Notes under the pieces: model-generated
Told to the model about the DNA's origin: nothing
The model's database searches: none
Seen by the model: the letters and a program-made list of their open reading frames with translations, nothing else
Part shown: positions 33,828 to 44,977 of the stretch, piece by piece
Layout: each line of letters begins with the position of its first letter
Numbering within the stretch: the first letter of the stretch is position 1
Program-made: the position numbers and the translations under genes
DNA from: Forficula auricularia
Lineage: Eukaryota; Arthropoda; Insecta; Dermaptera; Forficulidae
DNA length: 64,000 nt
Assembly (NCBI GenBank): GCA_024734495.1
Contig: JALMQS010000153.1
Coordinates: 13,048,299-13,112,298 of the forward strand
Direction of reading: 5' to 3'

Positions 33828-34592
33828 ACATTTGAATTTATTTGCTTTTACCTTAAAAGTGGATGAAGATTTCAACAATTTCTATCAGCAGAAAATAAAC
33901 AAAAACCGAAACTATTGAAAAAACAAAATGGGATCACAAAAAAGACAATTGAGTGCTCCCTAGATGTTGACTGAACTCGAAAAGAAAGTTGCAAACTGGA
34001 GTGAAAAGGCAAAGTGACCTGTTATTGATAAGATAGCAAGAACAAAAATTATTTCAAAATGTATTAAAGATTTGCTCATTAAATAAGACACTTTTTCAAA
34101 TAATATTTTTTTTTTCTCTATACTAATAACCAGGGTGGCTTCACTCGCCAAAATCAGAGCTTATTTATCCCTTACCTATAAATAATGGCCATATTTCCTC
34201 TAAGGCCTTAAAACAACTGTTTGGTATACAAGCTACTAATATGCAGTTCGTACTTTTTTTTGAATATTTTAACATAACAAAGAATTAATATTAAAAAATA
34301 GTTCGAAGCTGAAATTAAAAAAAAAAAAAAGGTAATTTTAATGTAGGTAAAAATTTTTTCTTTGATTTTTTATAAAAAAATTGTTTAAAGTATTCAATAA
34401 AATATTTATTAATTATATTTATTAAAAAATAGTTTAAATTTTAATTCACTCAATAATAATAATAATAATATATTACGCCATTACTATTTATTTAAAATTA
34501 TAAGATACAGTTTGAAATTAATTCAATTTAGGAAAAATTACCGTCGTGATGTAGGTAAGTCAGAAAAGTTGTGTAGAATAATATATTTAGAC

Positions 34593-35093
34593 TAGTGATC
34601 CCTAACCTACTTGTAAGGACACTCCTTTTTCCCAGTCGATTTCATTCACGACTCCTGTTAAATAAAGAAAATGAAAAATCCCCATTAAACGTAACATTTT
34701 ATTTATTTATTTATCGTATGACGTTTCTACAAAGTTATTGTAAGTTGCATATATACGTATTGAAGTAATACACATGAATCAAAACATTCAGCCAACAGTT
34801 TATGAGAATTCACTCTAGCGTTAACAATCAGGAGATCCTTTCTCTCGGGTTAACCCTTTTACATCTGTGAATACAGTAGATTGTGTTGACCGAAAGAAAT
34901 TTCGCCTCGAGTGTAGACATTTTGTCGCTCTGAGTAGGCAGAAAGTTGCTATTATTATCAGAACAGTTCTTGTGTTGGGAGTTGTTTTTTGTCTTCATAC
35001 CAATAAATATTTTTTTCGACTCTTCATTTCTGCCCCCCTTCAGATATTTCGCATTCCCATTTTGGGGCGCGTCATTCAGATTGAGAACCACTG
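34593..35093. mobile_element. Non-autonomous hAT transposon, 501 bp
   Basis: Ends TAGTGATCCCTAACC and, on the other strand, CAGTGGTTCTCAATC, flanked by ATTTAGAC (34585-34592) and TTTTAGAC (35094-35101), an 8-bp duplication with one mismatch. The overlapping open frames here (34828-35289) lie on opposite strands and run out of the element, so I do not treat them as genes. Confidence 0.75.
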
Positions 35094-35117
35094 TTTTAGA
35101 CTTGATCAAATCTACTA

Positions 35118-35145
35118 TAAACCAACACCGCGTTCCCTAAATTTT
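35118..35145 (+). mobile_element. 28-bp PLE micro-insertion
   Basis: ATCAAATCTACTA at 35105-35117 and 35146-35158 flanks a 28-bp insert beginning TAAACCAACACCGCGTTCCC. The insert is identical to the 3' terminus of PLE-3 (about 43255-43282). This is the shortest insertion that I can assign to a family in this window. Confidence 0.8.
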
Positions 35146-35158
35146 ATCAAATCTACTA

Positions 35159-36008
35159 GGATTCAAGTGGGAGGCATACAGGGAAATAGTGATGCTACCT
35201 TCTATGGAAACGCATCAGCAATACCTTTTAATTGTAGGTTCAGACAGAAGCTGTTTAATCTGTCTCTTCAATCTCTCGTACTAGCCTAGCCCATTTTAGT
35301 GGAATGGATCTCATTTAATTAATTAGATCTTGCCTCATTCAATGTTACTAACTACAATTATTAACAATATGCATTGATCAATTCATTCTCTCCCAGGCGG
35401 ATATTGGTGACGTAGAAAAAATTAATCTAATTAAACATTGCAGGGGATAAATAGTAATAGGAAATTAATATAATTAATTAATATGAACGATAATTGATTA
35501 TTAACAATAAATATTGTTTATTTAATGGGAATGCAATATGCTTATTCATTTATCATTCTCACTCATTATTACATTACAAATACATAAACATAGAAAGATA
35601 ACTAATCAAATTACAAAATTGTACATAATTCAAACTTAGAATTCAAAGTTAGAGAAATTAAAGAGATTGATCTCAAAATTATATTTATAACGTGATATAA
35701 CTTTCAAACTTATAATATGACGGAATATGTGCTTTAGATACAAGGTGAGAAGTAAAATTTGTTTTTAATTTTTAATCATAAGGATACAAGAATGTGAAAT
35801 ATAATTATAGATTAAAGATGTATTTTCTAAAGGAAAAGTGAAGTAGATAGTAGCCAATCAGGGAAAATGAAACCAGAAAGTATAAGTGGAGCAACAATTA
35901 AGACTCGGGCTTTTTAACAGAGCAAGAAGACAAGAGCGGCGATAAACGAATTATTAATTTTCTTAGCTCTAATCTTATGTTTGTTGACACTTTTATTCTA
36001 AGAAAATT
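35159..36008. other. AT-rich intergenic DNA
   Basis: I see nothing that I can assign. Confidence 0.5.
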
Positions 36009-36484
36009 CAGATGGAATCTATTATTTTTAATTATATGTCAGAACGGTTGTTTTTAAACTCTCGGGAATCGATCCCGAGTGCGAAAATGAGCAATCCGGG
36101 CCAATTGGCTACACTGTGATTTGAAGAAATTCGAAACATTCAATCCCCTTTTTTTAAACTCTATGGCATGGCAAATTTATGGTAGAATCACTAGATGTCG
36201 AAATTTCACATAGGTATAATTTAAATCCTTGAGCGAAATATTTAGGGTTATCCTTACAGAGTAGCCAATCGGCCCGGAATTTTAGGAGGTAATAACAACC
36301 GTTCTCAGTGGACCCGGGTTCGAATCCGACTCGAGGCATCCGGCTAAAATCTGATCCCTGGGTAGAGGCAAATTTTAAAAAAATAATAATAAATATCGTA
36401 AATTGACTTATGGCTAGAAAGGCCGAAAACCCAGAAAAAAACAATCGTTCTGACATATAATTAAAAATAATCTACTCCATCTCG
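36009..36484. repeat. Foldback built of two inverted tRNA-like SINE heads
   Basis: The outer arms pair: AGATGGAATCTATTATTTTT..CAGAACGGTTGTT on the left against AACAATCGTTCTG..AAAAATAATCTACTCCATCT on the right. On the minus strand the left arm carries a box A-like TAGCCAATTGG and a T-arm-like CTCGGGATCGATTCCCGAG. The right arm carries TAGCCAATCGGCCCGGA on the plus strand. The right arm is split by a later SINE (36304-36438). It probably arose by inverted duplication of one older tRNA-derived repeat. Confidence 0.7.
36304..36438 (+). mobile_element. 5'-truncated SINE nested in foldback
   Basis: Flanked by AACAACCGTTCT (36292-36303) and AACAATCGTTCT (36439-36450). It contains the box B-like GGTTCGAATCCGACTCGAGG, GCTAAAATCTGATCCC, ATCGTAAATTGACTTATGGC, TAGAAAGGCCGAAAA and an A-rich tail. 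It lacks box A. The insertion interrupts the right arm of the 36.0-36.5 kb foldback, so it is younger than the foldback. Confidence 0.8.
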
Positions 36485-37482
36485 GATCTAATATAGATAT
36501 ATAACTTGTGAATTTCTTAAAAATTTAAAGTCTATTTGTATCGGCACTTTGAATTCTTAAAGACACTTTTATTAGTGAATTTATTTTAATTCTTCGTATA
36601 GATAAAAATGATACAACTCACCAGTCTCCTAACAGGAGTATGAAATGGGAGGGGGTGCATAAAATTTGAGGTCTTTTTTATGCCTTTTAACGTTATAGTA
36701 TTTTATAGCACTTGGAAAAAGTATTTCTTCATCAGAATCACTATTTTTTCAAATTTTCTTTTAATTTAATATTAAGTATGGCATGATTCTTTTCGATTAT
36801 CACAGCTCTAATGTAAACACTACATAAAAGAGTGAAATCTCGCACTGCTGTTATCATCATTATTTATCAGACGTTTTATACATTTTTAAACAGAATGAGT
36901 AACAACAACAAAATTAAGTGAATTTGATACTAGTGTTGCCAGGCTTTCCTTTCCTCTCAATACCGAATAATCTTAACTTTTAGGTGAGCCGACTTTTGCA
37001 ATCTTATCATTTGAGATTGTATTTTTAGCACAAGTCCTCATGACCCTGAGAAACATCTTCAACTGCTTAATTAAGTAAAGATACATGAATTGAGATCAAA
37101 AGTGTGCTAAAAGTAACAATGTGGCTATTGTTCTCTGGAATAATTTAATACAGCTGAGAGATATAAACAAATAAGAATGAGTTTTGAAATGGAGACATTT
37201 AAAACGGATTAAAATACAAAAGGAGAACGACAGAGAAGATGTAATCCATTCATACGACAGCAGATGATTTTAAAAGTATTCATAGAATTTTAAATTAATT
37301 AATACTTAATTGAGTAGTAAAATTTTCAATTGACATTTTCATCAGCTTATGGGAAATGCATCGCCTTCATTTTATTATTCGAATATTTTTAACTAATGAA
37401 AAATTATTGACGATGACTTATTAATACGTTCTTATACTCTATCCTACTCTTCTACTCGATTCCGATGGCGATTACTATAGGG

Positions 37483-39562
37483 CAGTGATTTTCAACCAAC
37501 TTTTGAATTATTCATCGTAGAGCTTTGACTCTTATAGACATTTTTGTTTATAATTAAATATTCTTTAACAATGGTAATTATAAAAAGTTGTGTATTTCAA
37601 ATGGTTAAGAAAAAATTGTTAAATATATGTTTCATTTCAAATTTGATGTTTTATATAAGCAAAAATAAGTCACCTACAAAAAAAGTTAAATAAAACAATT
37701 TTTAAAGTTTTAAATGTGTACTACAAAAAATCTTATATAATTAATTTGTCTACCACCAATAATTTAGAACATAGACGAAGATTTTAAATTTATATTCACG
37801 TTTTGTTATTTTATCTTTTATATCAAATATTTTTTTAGAATATTTTTATTTTTAAAGGTAGTTTATTTGAAGTCTAATTTGAAAAAACGCTAATTACTAC
37901 TTTGAAATAATTTTTAAAAATATGAAATTAATAAATATTATAAAGCAATTGATTATTAATAATTATATTCAATTTTGACGAAATTGATTGATTAGTTTTT
38001 GAGAAAATGGTAAAAAGCTAGAAAACCTTAACAAATGACTAGTGACCCAGCCTCTTGATAAAACAATTCAAATATAGTTATAAATGAATAAGAAAACGAT
38101 CTTATTTTATCGATTTCATCTATTCTCGTCTATTATATAAGAAAATAGCATTTTAATTAAGAATCTTGTTGTTTAAAAGAAATTGTATGAAAAGATTCAA
38201 TTTCTCTTCTCTCCGGGAGCGAATCAACGAAAAATGGCCAAAAGTTTTAATTTTTTTCTCATTACATATTTATTCAAACCTATTGAAATTTCATATCTGT
38301 TAGTTATTTTTTTTTTATCTTTTATAGAAAATATTTTTTATTAGGATATTTTTATTTTAAAGGGTAGTTTATTTGAAGTCCAATTTGAAAAAACGCTAAT
38401 AACCCCGTTGAAAATTCTTTAAAAAATATGAAATTAATAGACATTGTAAAACAATTAATTATTAATAATTTAATTCAATTTTGAACGAAATCAATTCAGT
38501 ACTTTTAAGGAATCGGTCAAAAACAATCTGAACGGTCAAAAAACGATGTTTTTTGAGAGCACGAGAAAAAAGTTGAAAAAGTCATATGAAACGAAACCTT
38601 GACTTGTGACATGGAGGTGAATTTTAAAATGTTTCTAAAACGGCCTTTCATCGACGGTTTTCGGGGTTTTTGACCATTTTCCCAAAAAGTACTGAATCGA
38701 TTTCGTTCAAAATTGAATTAAATTATTAATATTTCATTGTTTTATAATATCTATTAATTTCATATTTTTTAAAAAAATTTCAACCGAGTTATTAGCGTTT
38801 TTTCAAATTATGTTTCAAATAAACTACCCTTTAAAATGCAAATTTCCTTATAATAATTATTTCATATAAAAGATAAATTAAATAAAGCACAGATATAAAA
38901 TTTCAATAGATTTAAATAAATATCTAATGAGAAAATAAATAAAACTTTTTGCCATTTCTAGTTGATTCGCTCCCGGAGAGAAGAAATTGAATCTTTTCGT
39001 AAAATTTCACTTAAAATAAAAAACTCTTAATTATAATGCTATTTTCTTATATTAGAACGATACTGTGAACCTTCAGATAGATACAATTGATAAAATAAGA
39101 TCGCTTTCTTTCTCATTTATAATTCTTTCTGTCTACCATAATATCGAGAGGCTCTGCGACGCAAGTCTCTCGCCATGAGATGGAATAAAAGTGGAATTCG
39201 GTTGATGTCATGGATTTCGCTAAAATCTTTCGTTATATTAAAGGAAACAACCAGTAAAACTGAATATTTTTGAAAAATATTTTTATTTTCACCAAAAAAA
39301 TTCGTGAATATAAATTTAAAATTTTCGTCTATCTTCTAATCAGTGATTTTGAACCTGTGGGTCGCGACCCCCTGTGTTCTATAAAGGGGTCGTGAAGCCA
39401 GAAATAAATCAATATTTTTTAATGTTTTTATATGTTTTTTACTATATGGTAAAAAAAATGAAATATTCTACACAAAGTCACGAGCCGGGGCTCTCAAACA
39501 GAGGTCGCGAATTTTTTTTCATTCTAAAGGGGTCGCGTCATGAAAAAGGTTGAAAAACACTG
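37483..39562. mobile_element. 2.1-kb non-autonomous hAT transposon
   Basis: CAGTGATTTTCAACC at the left and CAGTGTTTTTCAACC (opposite strand) at the right match at 14 of 15 positions. Flanks CTATAGGG (37475-37482) and CTATAGGC (39563-39570) form an 8-bp duplication with one mismatch. The right sub-end has GGTCGCGTCATG and GGTCGCGACCCC, as in many hATs. A second left-type end (CAGTGATTTTGAACCTGTGG) at 39341 has no matching duplication of its own. No transposase frame was found. Most of the interior is a ~1.1-kb foldback. Confidence 0.75.
38049..39157. repeat. ~1.1-kb internal foldback of the hAT element
   Basis: Inverted arms (about 38049-38525 and 38669-39157) share CTCCGGGAGCGAATCAACGA / inverse, GATCTTATTTTATC, AATTTGAAAAAACGCTAATAA, and TCAATTCAGTACTTTT. 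The centre is 38526-38668. A third, diverged copy of the left-arm motif lies at about 37860-38030. Arms are roughly 80-90% alike by eye. Confidence 0.75.
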
Positions 39563-39852
39563 CTATAGGCTATAGGCCATTCCATGGCCCACGAAGCCTT
39601 GATGTGTTGCCTGCAACCATAAAATGTTTGTAATTTCTAAAATCAATGTTTTTTAAACCAAAAAAAAACCATTAAAACCCCATTAATTTTCTAGTTGTTT
39701 TTCAACAGCCCAAGCAAATGCAAAAAGAATAAAGTATAAAATTTTAATAAAAATCTTAACACAAGCCATTTATTTACACCACAAAACTACAGTTTTCTCT
39801 ATTGAAATCCAGCAAAATAAGTTAATGAGTTAAAAAAGACCATATTTTTAAA

Positions 39853-40466
39853 TCATCATCATCATCGAGTATACAGTCCTAGGACTGGTTTGATGCAACA
39901 ATCCGTCTCCACTCGACTCTGTCCCCCGCCAGCTGTTTGACCTCTCTAAATGTCTGGCATCCCATATCCCCAATTATTTGGTTGAAATATTCTAATCTGG
40001 GTCTTCCCCTTTTCTTTCCCACCTCCCCCTCCAAGATATCCCTAAGCAGTCCCCCATGTCTCAGTGTGTGCCCCATCATCTGACCTCTTCTCTTCCTCAG
40101 ACTCCTCCACAAGGTTCTTTTTTCTCCGATTCTTCTAAGAACTTCTTCATTTGTAATTTTATCCATCCAATTGATATTCATCATTCTTCTGTAGCACCAC
40201 ATTTCGAAAGCCTCCAATCTCTTTCTCTCCGCTTTTCCAATTGTCCAGGTTTCACACCCGTACATGGCTATGCTCCATACATATGTCTTCAATAGCAACT
40301 TCCTGTTTTCTAAGCTGATTGAGGAGGAGCATAGTAGTTTTTGTTTTGAATTAAACCCCATTTTTGCTTGGGCAATTCTTGATTTAATTTCGTTTTCGCT
40401 CTTCCCATCCCATGTTATTTTACTTCCTAGGTAGCGGAATTCCTTAACTCCTTCTAGGTAAAACAT
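39853..40466 (-). pseudogene. RTE-type non-LTR retrotransposon, 5'-truncated 3' end
   Basis: An open minus frame (195 aa, stop near 39879) matches the C-terminal end of RTE/BovB-class reverse transcriptases: EFRYLGSKIT, EIKSRIAQAK, LKTYVWSIAMYGCETWT, LEAFEMWCYRRMM, ITNEEVLRRI and GHTLRHGGL. The YLG..IT..G and YG.E.WT.....R blocks are characteristic. The RT palm and endonuclease are absent. The 3' tail is a short ATG/TGA-type triplet run (39857-39868), typical of RTE, which lacks poly-A. The frame is uninterrupted, so the copy is fairly young. The first Met is not a real start. Confidence 0.88.
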
Positions 40467-40537
40467 TGATTATTTCATAATGAAAATAAATACAAATCTT
40501 AAAAAAAAAAAAAAAAAACAATCATAAAACGTTTAAT

Positions 40538-40760
40538 TAAACCCAAAAGTTTCGGGAGAATTTCTCCATTTATCAATAGATGTTTGAAATTTATAAAAAA
40601 GATAAAAAGTTTTTTTTTTAATTAATTTTTTAATAAAGTAAATAATAATATTAAATAAATAATAAGTGTTGCTTTTTATTCTTAGAAAAACGAACTTTTT
40701 TATCAATATCAAAAATTCCATTGATGAAATGACAAATTCTCCCGAAACTTTGGGTTTTAG
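40538..40760. repeat. Inverted repeat with hammerhead-like arms
   Basis: Arms AAACCCAAAAGTTTCGGGAG.. (about 40538-40570) and ..CTCCCGAAACTTTGGGTTT (about 40730-40758). On the minus strand the left arm reads TTGATAAATGGAGAAATTCTCCCGAAAC: a GGAG/CTCC stem followed by GAAA, but the CUGANGA core is altered. A related piece is at 2405-2450. It may be the decayed end of another PLE family. Confidence 0.45.
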
Positions 40761-40779
40761 TAAAAGTGTTAATATTCTT

Positions 40780-41419
40780 TTTTTTTAATATGTGTATTAA
40801 CATATATAAATTGGCATTTTTTGAAAATTAGTTCGTTGTTCCTTGTAGTATCCCCTCCCAATCGAAGATGCTTTTTCTATTTCTCCCAGTTAATGGAAGG
40901 ATTCCAAAGCAAGAGCCCTGGCCAATTTTGTACGATGGCCGGTGTCCATTGGGCCAATGGGCTTGCTGAAGTGGGTTCAATGAACTGCAACTATCTCTGT
41001 CTCTTTTCTACCTTGCCCTGTTCCTCGTTCGTCAAGTTACTGGCGGACCATTCAGACCCCAAGTGCAACTGACTGTACCTGAACTTGCCCCGCAGAACAC
41101 GACCAGTAGACCGAATATTAAGCACCATACCACGTACTACATATTTATTCTGTTATAACATTTATGAATTCTTATTTTGCTTAAATAACATTCCGTTCTC
41201 TTGCCGGGCAGCTCTTAAAAATGTAAGCAAAAACTAGTTCAAAACTTGATATACGCGCCAGGTAGAGGCGGAATGGTAATAAACTTAAATAAAATAAAAT
41301 ATTAGATATTTATTTTTTGTTTCAATTATCTTGAGAGCTCATAATCTAATCACTTCTCCACATTGGAAATATAAATTTTGGCACCAGAATGAGCTTTCCA
41401 AGAGGTTTTGTTTTATTTT
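40780..41419. other. Intergenic DNA with a moderately GC-rich patch
   Basis: The 83-aa plus frame at 40821-41072 lies in a locally less AT-rich stretch but resembles no domain I recognise and has no neighbouring exon evidence. I leave it uncalled. Confidence 0.4.
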
Positions 41420-41687
41420 TTTAACCGACTTCAAAAAATGCGAGTGAATTTTTTTTTTTTTTTTTGTCTATGTTACCTCATATCTCCACCAATTGTGAAC
41501 CGATTTTGAAATTTTTTGCATTGGGTTCAGTCCCGTTTTTTTTTCATTGGTAGACCTTTTTTGTTAGATTTGTTCAGGCCTAACTTCTTTGTTTATCAAC
41601 CGATTTTAATGATTCTTTTTTTATTGGAAAGGGAGTATCTTAGGGATGGTGCCATATTAATTTGGTCAAGTTCTGATATTTAACAAC
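41420..41687 (+). repeat. ACCGACTTC element, copy 4, left part
   Basis: AACCGACTTCAAAAAATG, T run, GTGAACCGATTTTGA, AACCGATTTTAATGATTC, GGTCAAGTTCTGAT. It is then cut off by PLE-3. The family's foldback half follows PLE-3 at 43283. About 130 bp expected between the two parts are missing, so PLE-3 insertion was accompanied or followed by a deletion. Confidence 0.75.
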
Positions 41688-43282
41688 ACCATTTACAGGC
41701 AAAATAATGGACTTCCTATGGGTAGTCCTCTTAGTCCCCTACTAGCTGAAATATATATGTCCTAATTTTGAAGATACTATTTTAAATCGTGAAAATAAGT
41801 TTTTTGAACGTATCAAGTTTTGGAAACGATATGTAGACGATATTTTAGTAGTTTGGTCCGATCTGTGAGACAATTAAATGCATTTAATGAAAAACTAAAT
41901 TCCAATCAACCCCAAAATTCAATTTACAACAGAAATAGGCAATAAGTCAATTCCTTTCTTAGATCTTCGATTTCCATAATCAACAACCACTTTGAATATC
42001 AAATCTACCGAAAACCTACTTTCACAGACACTATAATTCCCTATGATTCTAACCACCCCCTCAACACTAAATTATCTGTTTTCTACTCAATGTTCAATAG
42101 ATTAGAAAACATTCCTTTAACCTTAGAACACTATAACCATGAATTAGCTATCATCCACAAAATAAGCGATAATAACAATTACCCCCGACACTTGATCGAC
42201 AATATTCAGAAAAAAGGTAATTTATAAAATAACAGCTCCCCTTTTATATTCCATCATCTCAACAAAAGAAAAAAACTTTAAAAACTTATTTCCATTCTCC
42301 ATCAGCTACCCCATAGCTAATATGTTTCGCAAACTTAATATCACCCCCGCATTCTATAACAGAAACAACCTTTCATCCATATTGGTTAACAATAAAATCG
42401 ATATAATAAAACCAACAACAATGAGTGGTGTATATATAAATTGCAATGTAATGACTGTCAATCATTTTATATCGGGCAAACGGGCAGATCTTTCAATCAA
42501 CGCCACGTTGAACATATGAGATCTCTTTCGCAATCTACAGGTGAATAGTTTGAACCCAAATGCTCCCCTCTTAGTTATACCGCTTTTGCAGATCATTTGT
42601 TTGACCACAACCATTCACCTTCATCGACCAACCCCCTCCCTTTACATTTTATTCCAAAAAGTAGGAAATTGGATTTATTGGAGTCAGCTGAAATTAAAAA
42701 GGCCATACACCTTAATCAAAACATCTTGAACAATCAAACAGACATCAAAAACTTCACCAATAATTGACATCTTAACCAATGATATTTAATTTGAATTGGA
42801 GTGCGATGAGGGTGTATGGTGGGTTTATTTTTAATTTTATTTATTTTTTAAATAGAAAATGAGAGATTGAAATTTCGCTATGCACCCTCATTGCATTCTA
42901 TAGTTTATTGCCTTTCTTTATTACACATACATAATTTTCGGCAACTTTCAAATATAAATATCTTTTCTTTGTCCCAGCCCTTTGTCCCTACATCTGGTCA
43001 GTCGGCTTTCTAAAGCTATCTCCATCCTTCTGATAATTCTTTCATATTTACACTATGTCATAAATAACTGTCCATCATATTAAAATTAAAATAAATTCTG
43101 TTCAAAATATCATGTTATCTTTAGTCAATGTTCTCCTGACGATGAGTTAAGAGCCTGAAATATATAGAGTAAACTAAAAAATCTTGTATTTTAATTTTTC
43201 TCCTTGTGAAACACCACCAACTCCAACCTAATTTAATTTTAACAATGTTTCACTATAAACCAACACCGCGTTCCCTAAATTT
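41688..43282 (+). pseudogene. PLE-3: Penelope-like RT/GIY-YIG remnant, 5'-truncated
   Basis: Plus strand. NNGLPMGSPLSPLLAEIYM begins near 41707. KRYVDDILVV includes YVDD at 41830-41841. A FLDL..SI-like block, FEYQIYRKPTFTDT near 41990, MFNRLENIPLTLEHYNHELA near 42091, SGVY (42424) with a damaged YIG ('FYIGQTGR' spread over a frameshift to 42490), and RKLDLLESAEIKKAI near 42665. The 3' end is the 28-bp signature TAAACCAACACCGCG.... It resembles PLE-2 closely but has fewer indels. Multiple frameshifts exclude a functional protein. Confidence 0.85.
43131..43172 (+). ncRNA. Hammerhead-like motif, PLE-3 3' region
   Basis: TTCTC, CTGACGA, TGAGTTAAGAGCCT, GAAA, TATATA, GAGTAAAC. The core fits CUGANGA with N = C. 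Helix I has three pairs (CTC/GAG). Helix II is weak (GAG with the CCU/CUC side). It is in the same place relative to the GIY-YIG frame as in PLE-1. Confidence 0.6.
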
Positions 43283-43645
43283 TATTAAAAATAAAATAAA
43301 ATCCACTAAAAGGTATAAAATAATTATCTTATTTAGTTACAACTAAACGACGAAATATTAACATAAAATTACTTTTTGAAGTCGGTGCCAAACCGTATAC
43401 ATTTTATGAATCGCACTCTACGGATCTTACTTAGTACGTTTGGCGGGTACGCTCGCTTATAGGTATAGTTTGTTTGGAACCGACTTCAAAAAGCAACTTC
43501 ATGTTAATATTTCGTCGTTTAGTTGTAACTATTATACCTTTTAGTGGATTTTATTTTATTTTTAAATTATTATTATTTTATTTGTTGCATTTAAGTTTTG
43601 TGAAGTCGGTTTTATTTTTTTTTTTTTATAAAAATTATTTTTTAA
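43283..43645 (+). repeat. ACCGACTTC element, copy 4, foldback half
   Basis: CACTAAAAGGTATAAAATAA, GAAGTCGGTGCCAAAC, GGAACCGACTTC, TATTATACCTTTTAGTG, GAAGTCGGTTTTATT. Same layout as 5487-5876. It follows PLE-3 directly. Confidence 0.75.
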
Positions 43646-43649
43646 ATCT

Positions 43650-44530
43650 GTCGCCCGAACGTCCCGAGGAAGTGGAGGAAAAAATGAAGTTTTTTCAAGA
43701 CTGTACAATTAAACTATTTTAGCAATCAGCACAAGTGTTAGAGAGCTCATCACTGGCCGTAGTCAGCGGGGCGGGGGGGGGGGGGGGTAATTACCCCGCC
43801 CCAGAAATGTTGAGATGAACATCAAAATTTTACAGAATATAAATAAAACTTTGAAAAAAAATAATACTGTGATAAAAAAAGCAATCTAGGCATCAGAGGG
43901 TCATATCTCCTTCTCCTACTGTACCATACTCTCCTAAACTCTCGGCGGATGGCGCACCCGCAGAAAATTAACTAACTCCCTTGTATTTATCTTTGAATAA
44001 AATAATGATAATTTGACTTGATCTTTCTTATTTTACTCATTATTTATTATTTTTTTTTGTAATAAATATAATTAATATTCTCAAAAATTCGTGCATAAAT
44101 GCTTCTCTTTTTTAATTCGCAGGTCATTTAACGAACATCAAGGGTTAGATAATCTAAGGGATAAAATTAATGTTGGATAAAAAAGTTTTTTTCTTTCTTT
44201 TTTAATGAACCTCAAATAAAAGTTCTTATGATATTCATTAAAGTGTTCAGACTCCTGTGAAAAATGAAAAGAAAATTCAACTTCAATCGAAACTTTATGG
44301 AAAATTGAAAATTAAGTTTAATTTTATGATAATATCGAAGAGGATCATGATTTTATAGCTTCAGATGAATATTTAAGAAAAAAGAAATTATAAAATTTAA
44401 TAATATTGTTATATTACTAATACTAATATGAATATAAAAGTTAAGTTTGAAAATCATCAGATCATTTCAATAAATAGTTATTTTCTATTTCAAAATTAAT
44501 ATATAAAATAATTATAGATATTAAGATTGA
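43650..44530. other. AT-rich DNA with a G run
   Basis: A G-rich tract (about 43769-43788, GGGGCGGGG then G11) is followed by CCCCGCCCC. No gene was recognised. Confidence 0.5.
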
Positions 44531-44534
44531 AGTA

Positions 44535-44706
44535 ATTTTTGGAGACGGACTGATAAATGAAATTGAGTGGATATTGATGAGGCAGTCTAAAAAAAGAAGA
44601 AGATAATTTATACTAACAGACGTTTCGAGGCTATTCGGTTCATGAATAAAAAGATAGAATAAATTATCTTCTTTTTTTGGACTGCCTCATCAATATCCAC
44701 TCAATT
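44535..44706 (-). mobile_element. PLE-B type hairpin with degenerate hammerhead
   Basis: Inverted arms 44563-44613 and 44660-44706 (GAGTGGATATTGATGAGGCA, AAGAAGATAATTTAT). Between them, on the minus strand, TTCATGAACCGAATAGCCTC, GAAA, CGTC, TG. The 3' half (CGAAACGTC) is a perfect hammerhead half, but CUGANGA has become TTCATGA. The left end GGAGACGGACTG matches the PLE-B 3' end at 45.03 kb. Confidence 0.6.
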
Positions 44707-44845
44707 ATTATAAAAAGTTTTTTATTTTGCCGAGAGTAGCAGAGTTGTTGAATCATAAAAAGAAACAAAGAGGTTATCCTCTGCTTGATCCAAATAAACA
44801 TGCACACATATATGTCAAATATATAGGAATATATATTATTTATTT

Positions 44846-44893
44846 GTTTGAGACTATAGTTTCGAAGGCTTGGACTTCATCATCAGTCTTTTT
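44846..44893 (-). ncRNA. Hammerhead ribozyme, CTATAG type
   Basis: Minus strand: AAAAAAGA, CTGATGA, TGAAGTCCAAGCCTTC, GAAA, CTATAGTC, TCAAACA. Helix II pairs GAAG/CTTC, with further mismatched pairs toward the loop. The core is intact. Confidence 0.72.
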
Positions 44894-44930
44894 TAATTAT
44901 AAATATTATTTTTCTTGGGGTCAGTATCGT

Positions 44931-44977
44931 GATATGATGAAGGCCAAGCCTTTGAAACTATAGTCTCGAATAAATAA
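44931..44977 (+). ncRNA. Degenerate hammerhead (C3 mutated)
   Basis: ATGATGA in place of CTGATGA, then AAGGC/GCCTT stem closing CAA, GAAA, CTATAGTC, TC. Helix II is good, but the invariant first C is A here, so cleavage is unlikely. Confidence 0.55.

Noticed and set aside
34867..35289. 140-aa plus-strand open frame as a gene
   Set aside because: It starts inside a hAT element with an 8-bp target duplication, runs through a 28-bp PLE micro-insertion, and overlaps another frame on the opposite strand. No domain was recognised.
40821..41072. 83-aa plus frame as a gene
   Set aside because: The region is less AT-rich, but I see no domain, no start context and no splice partners.
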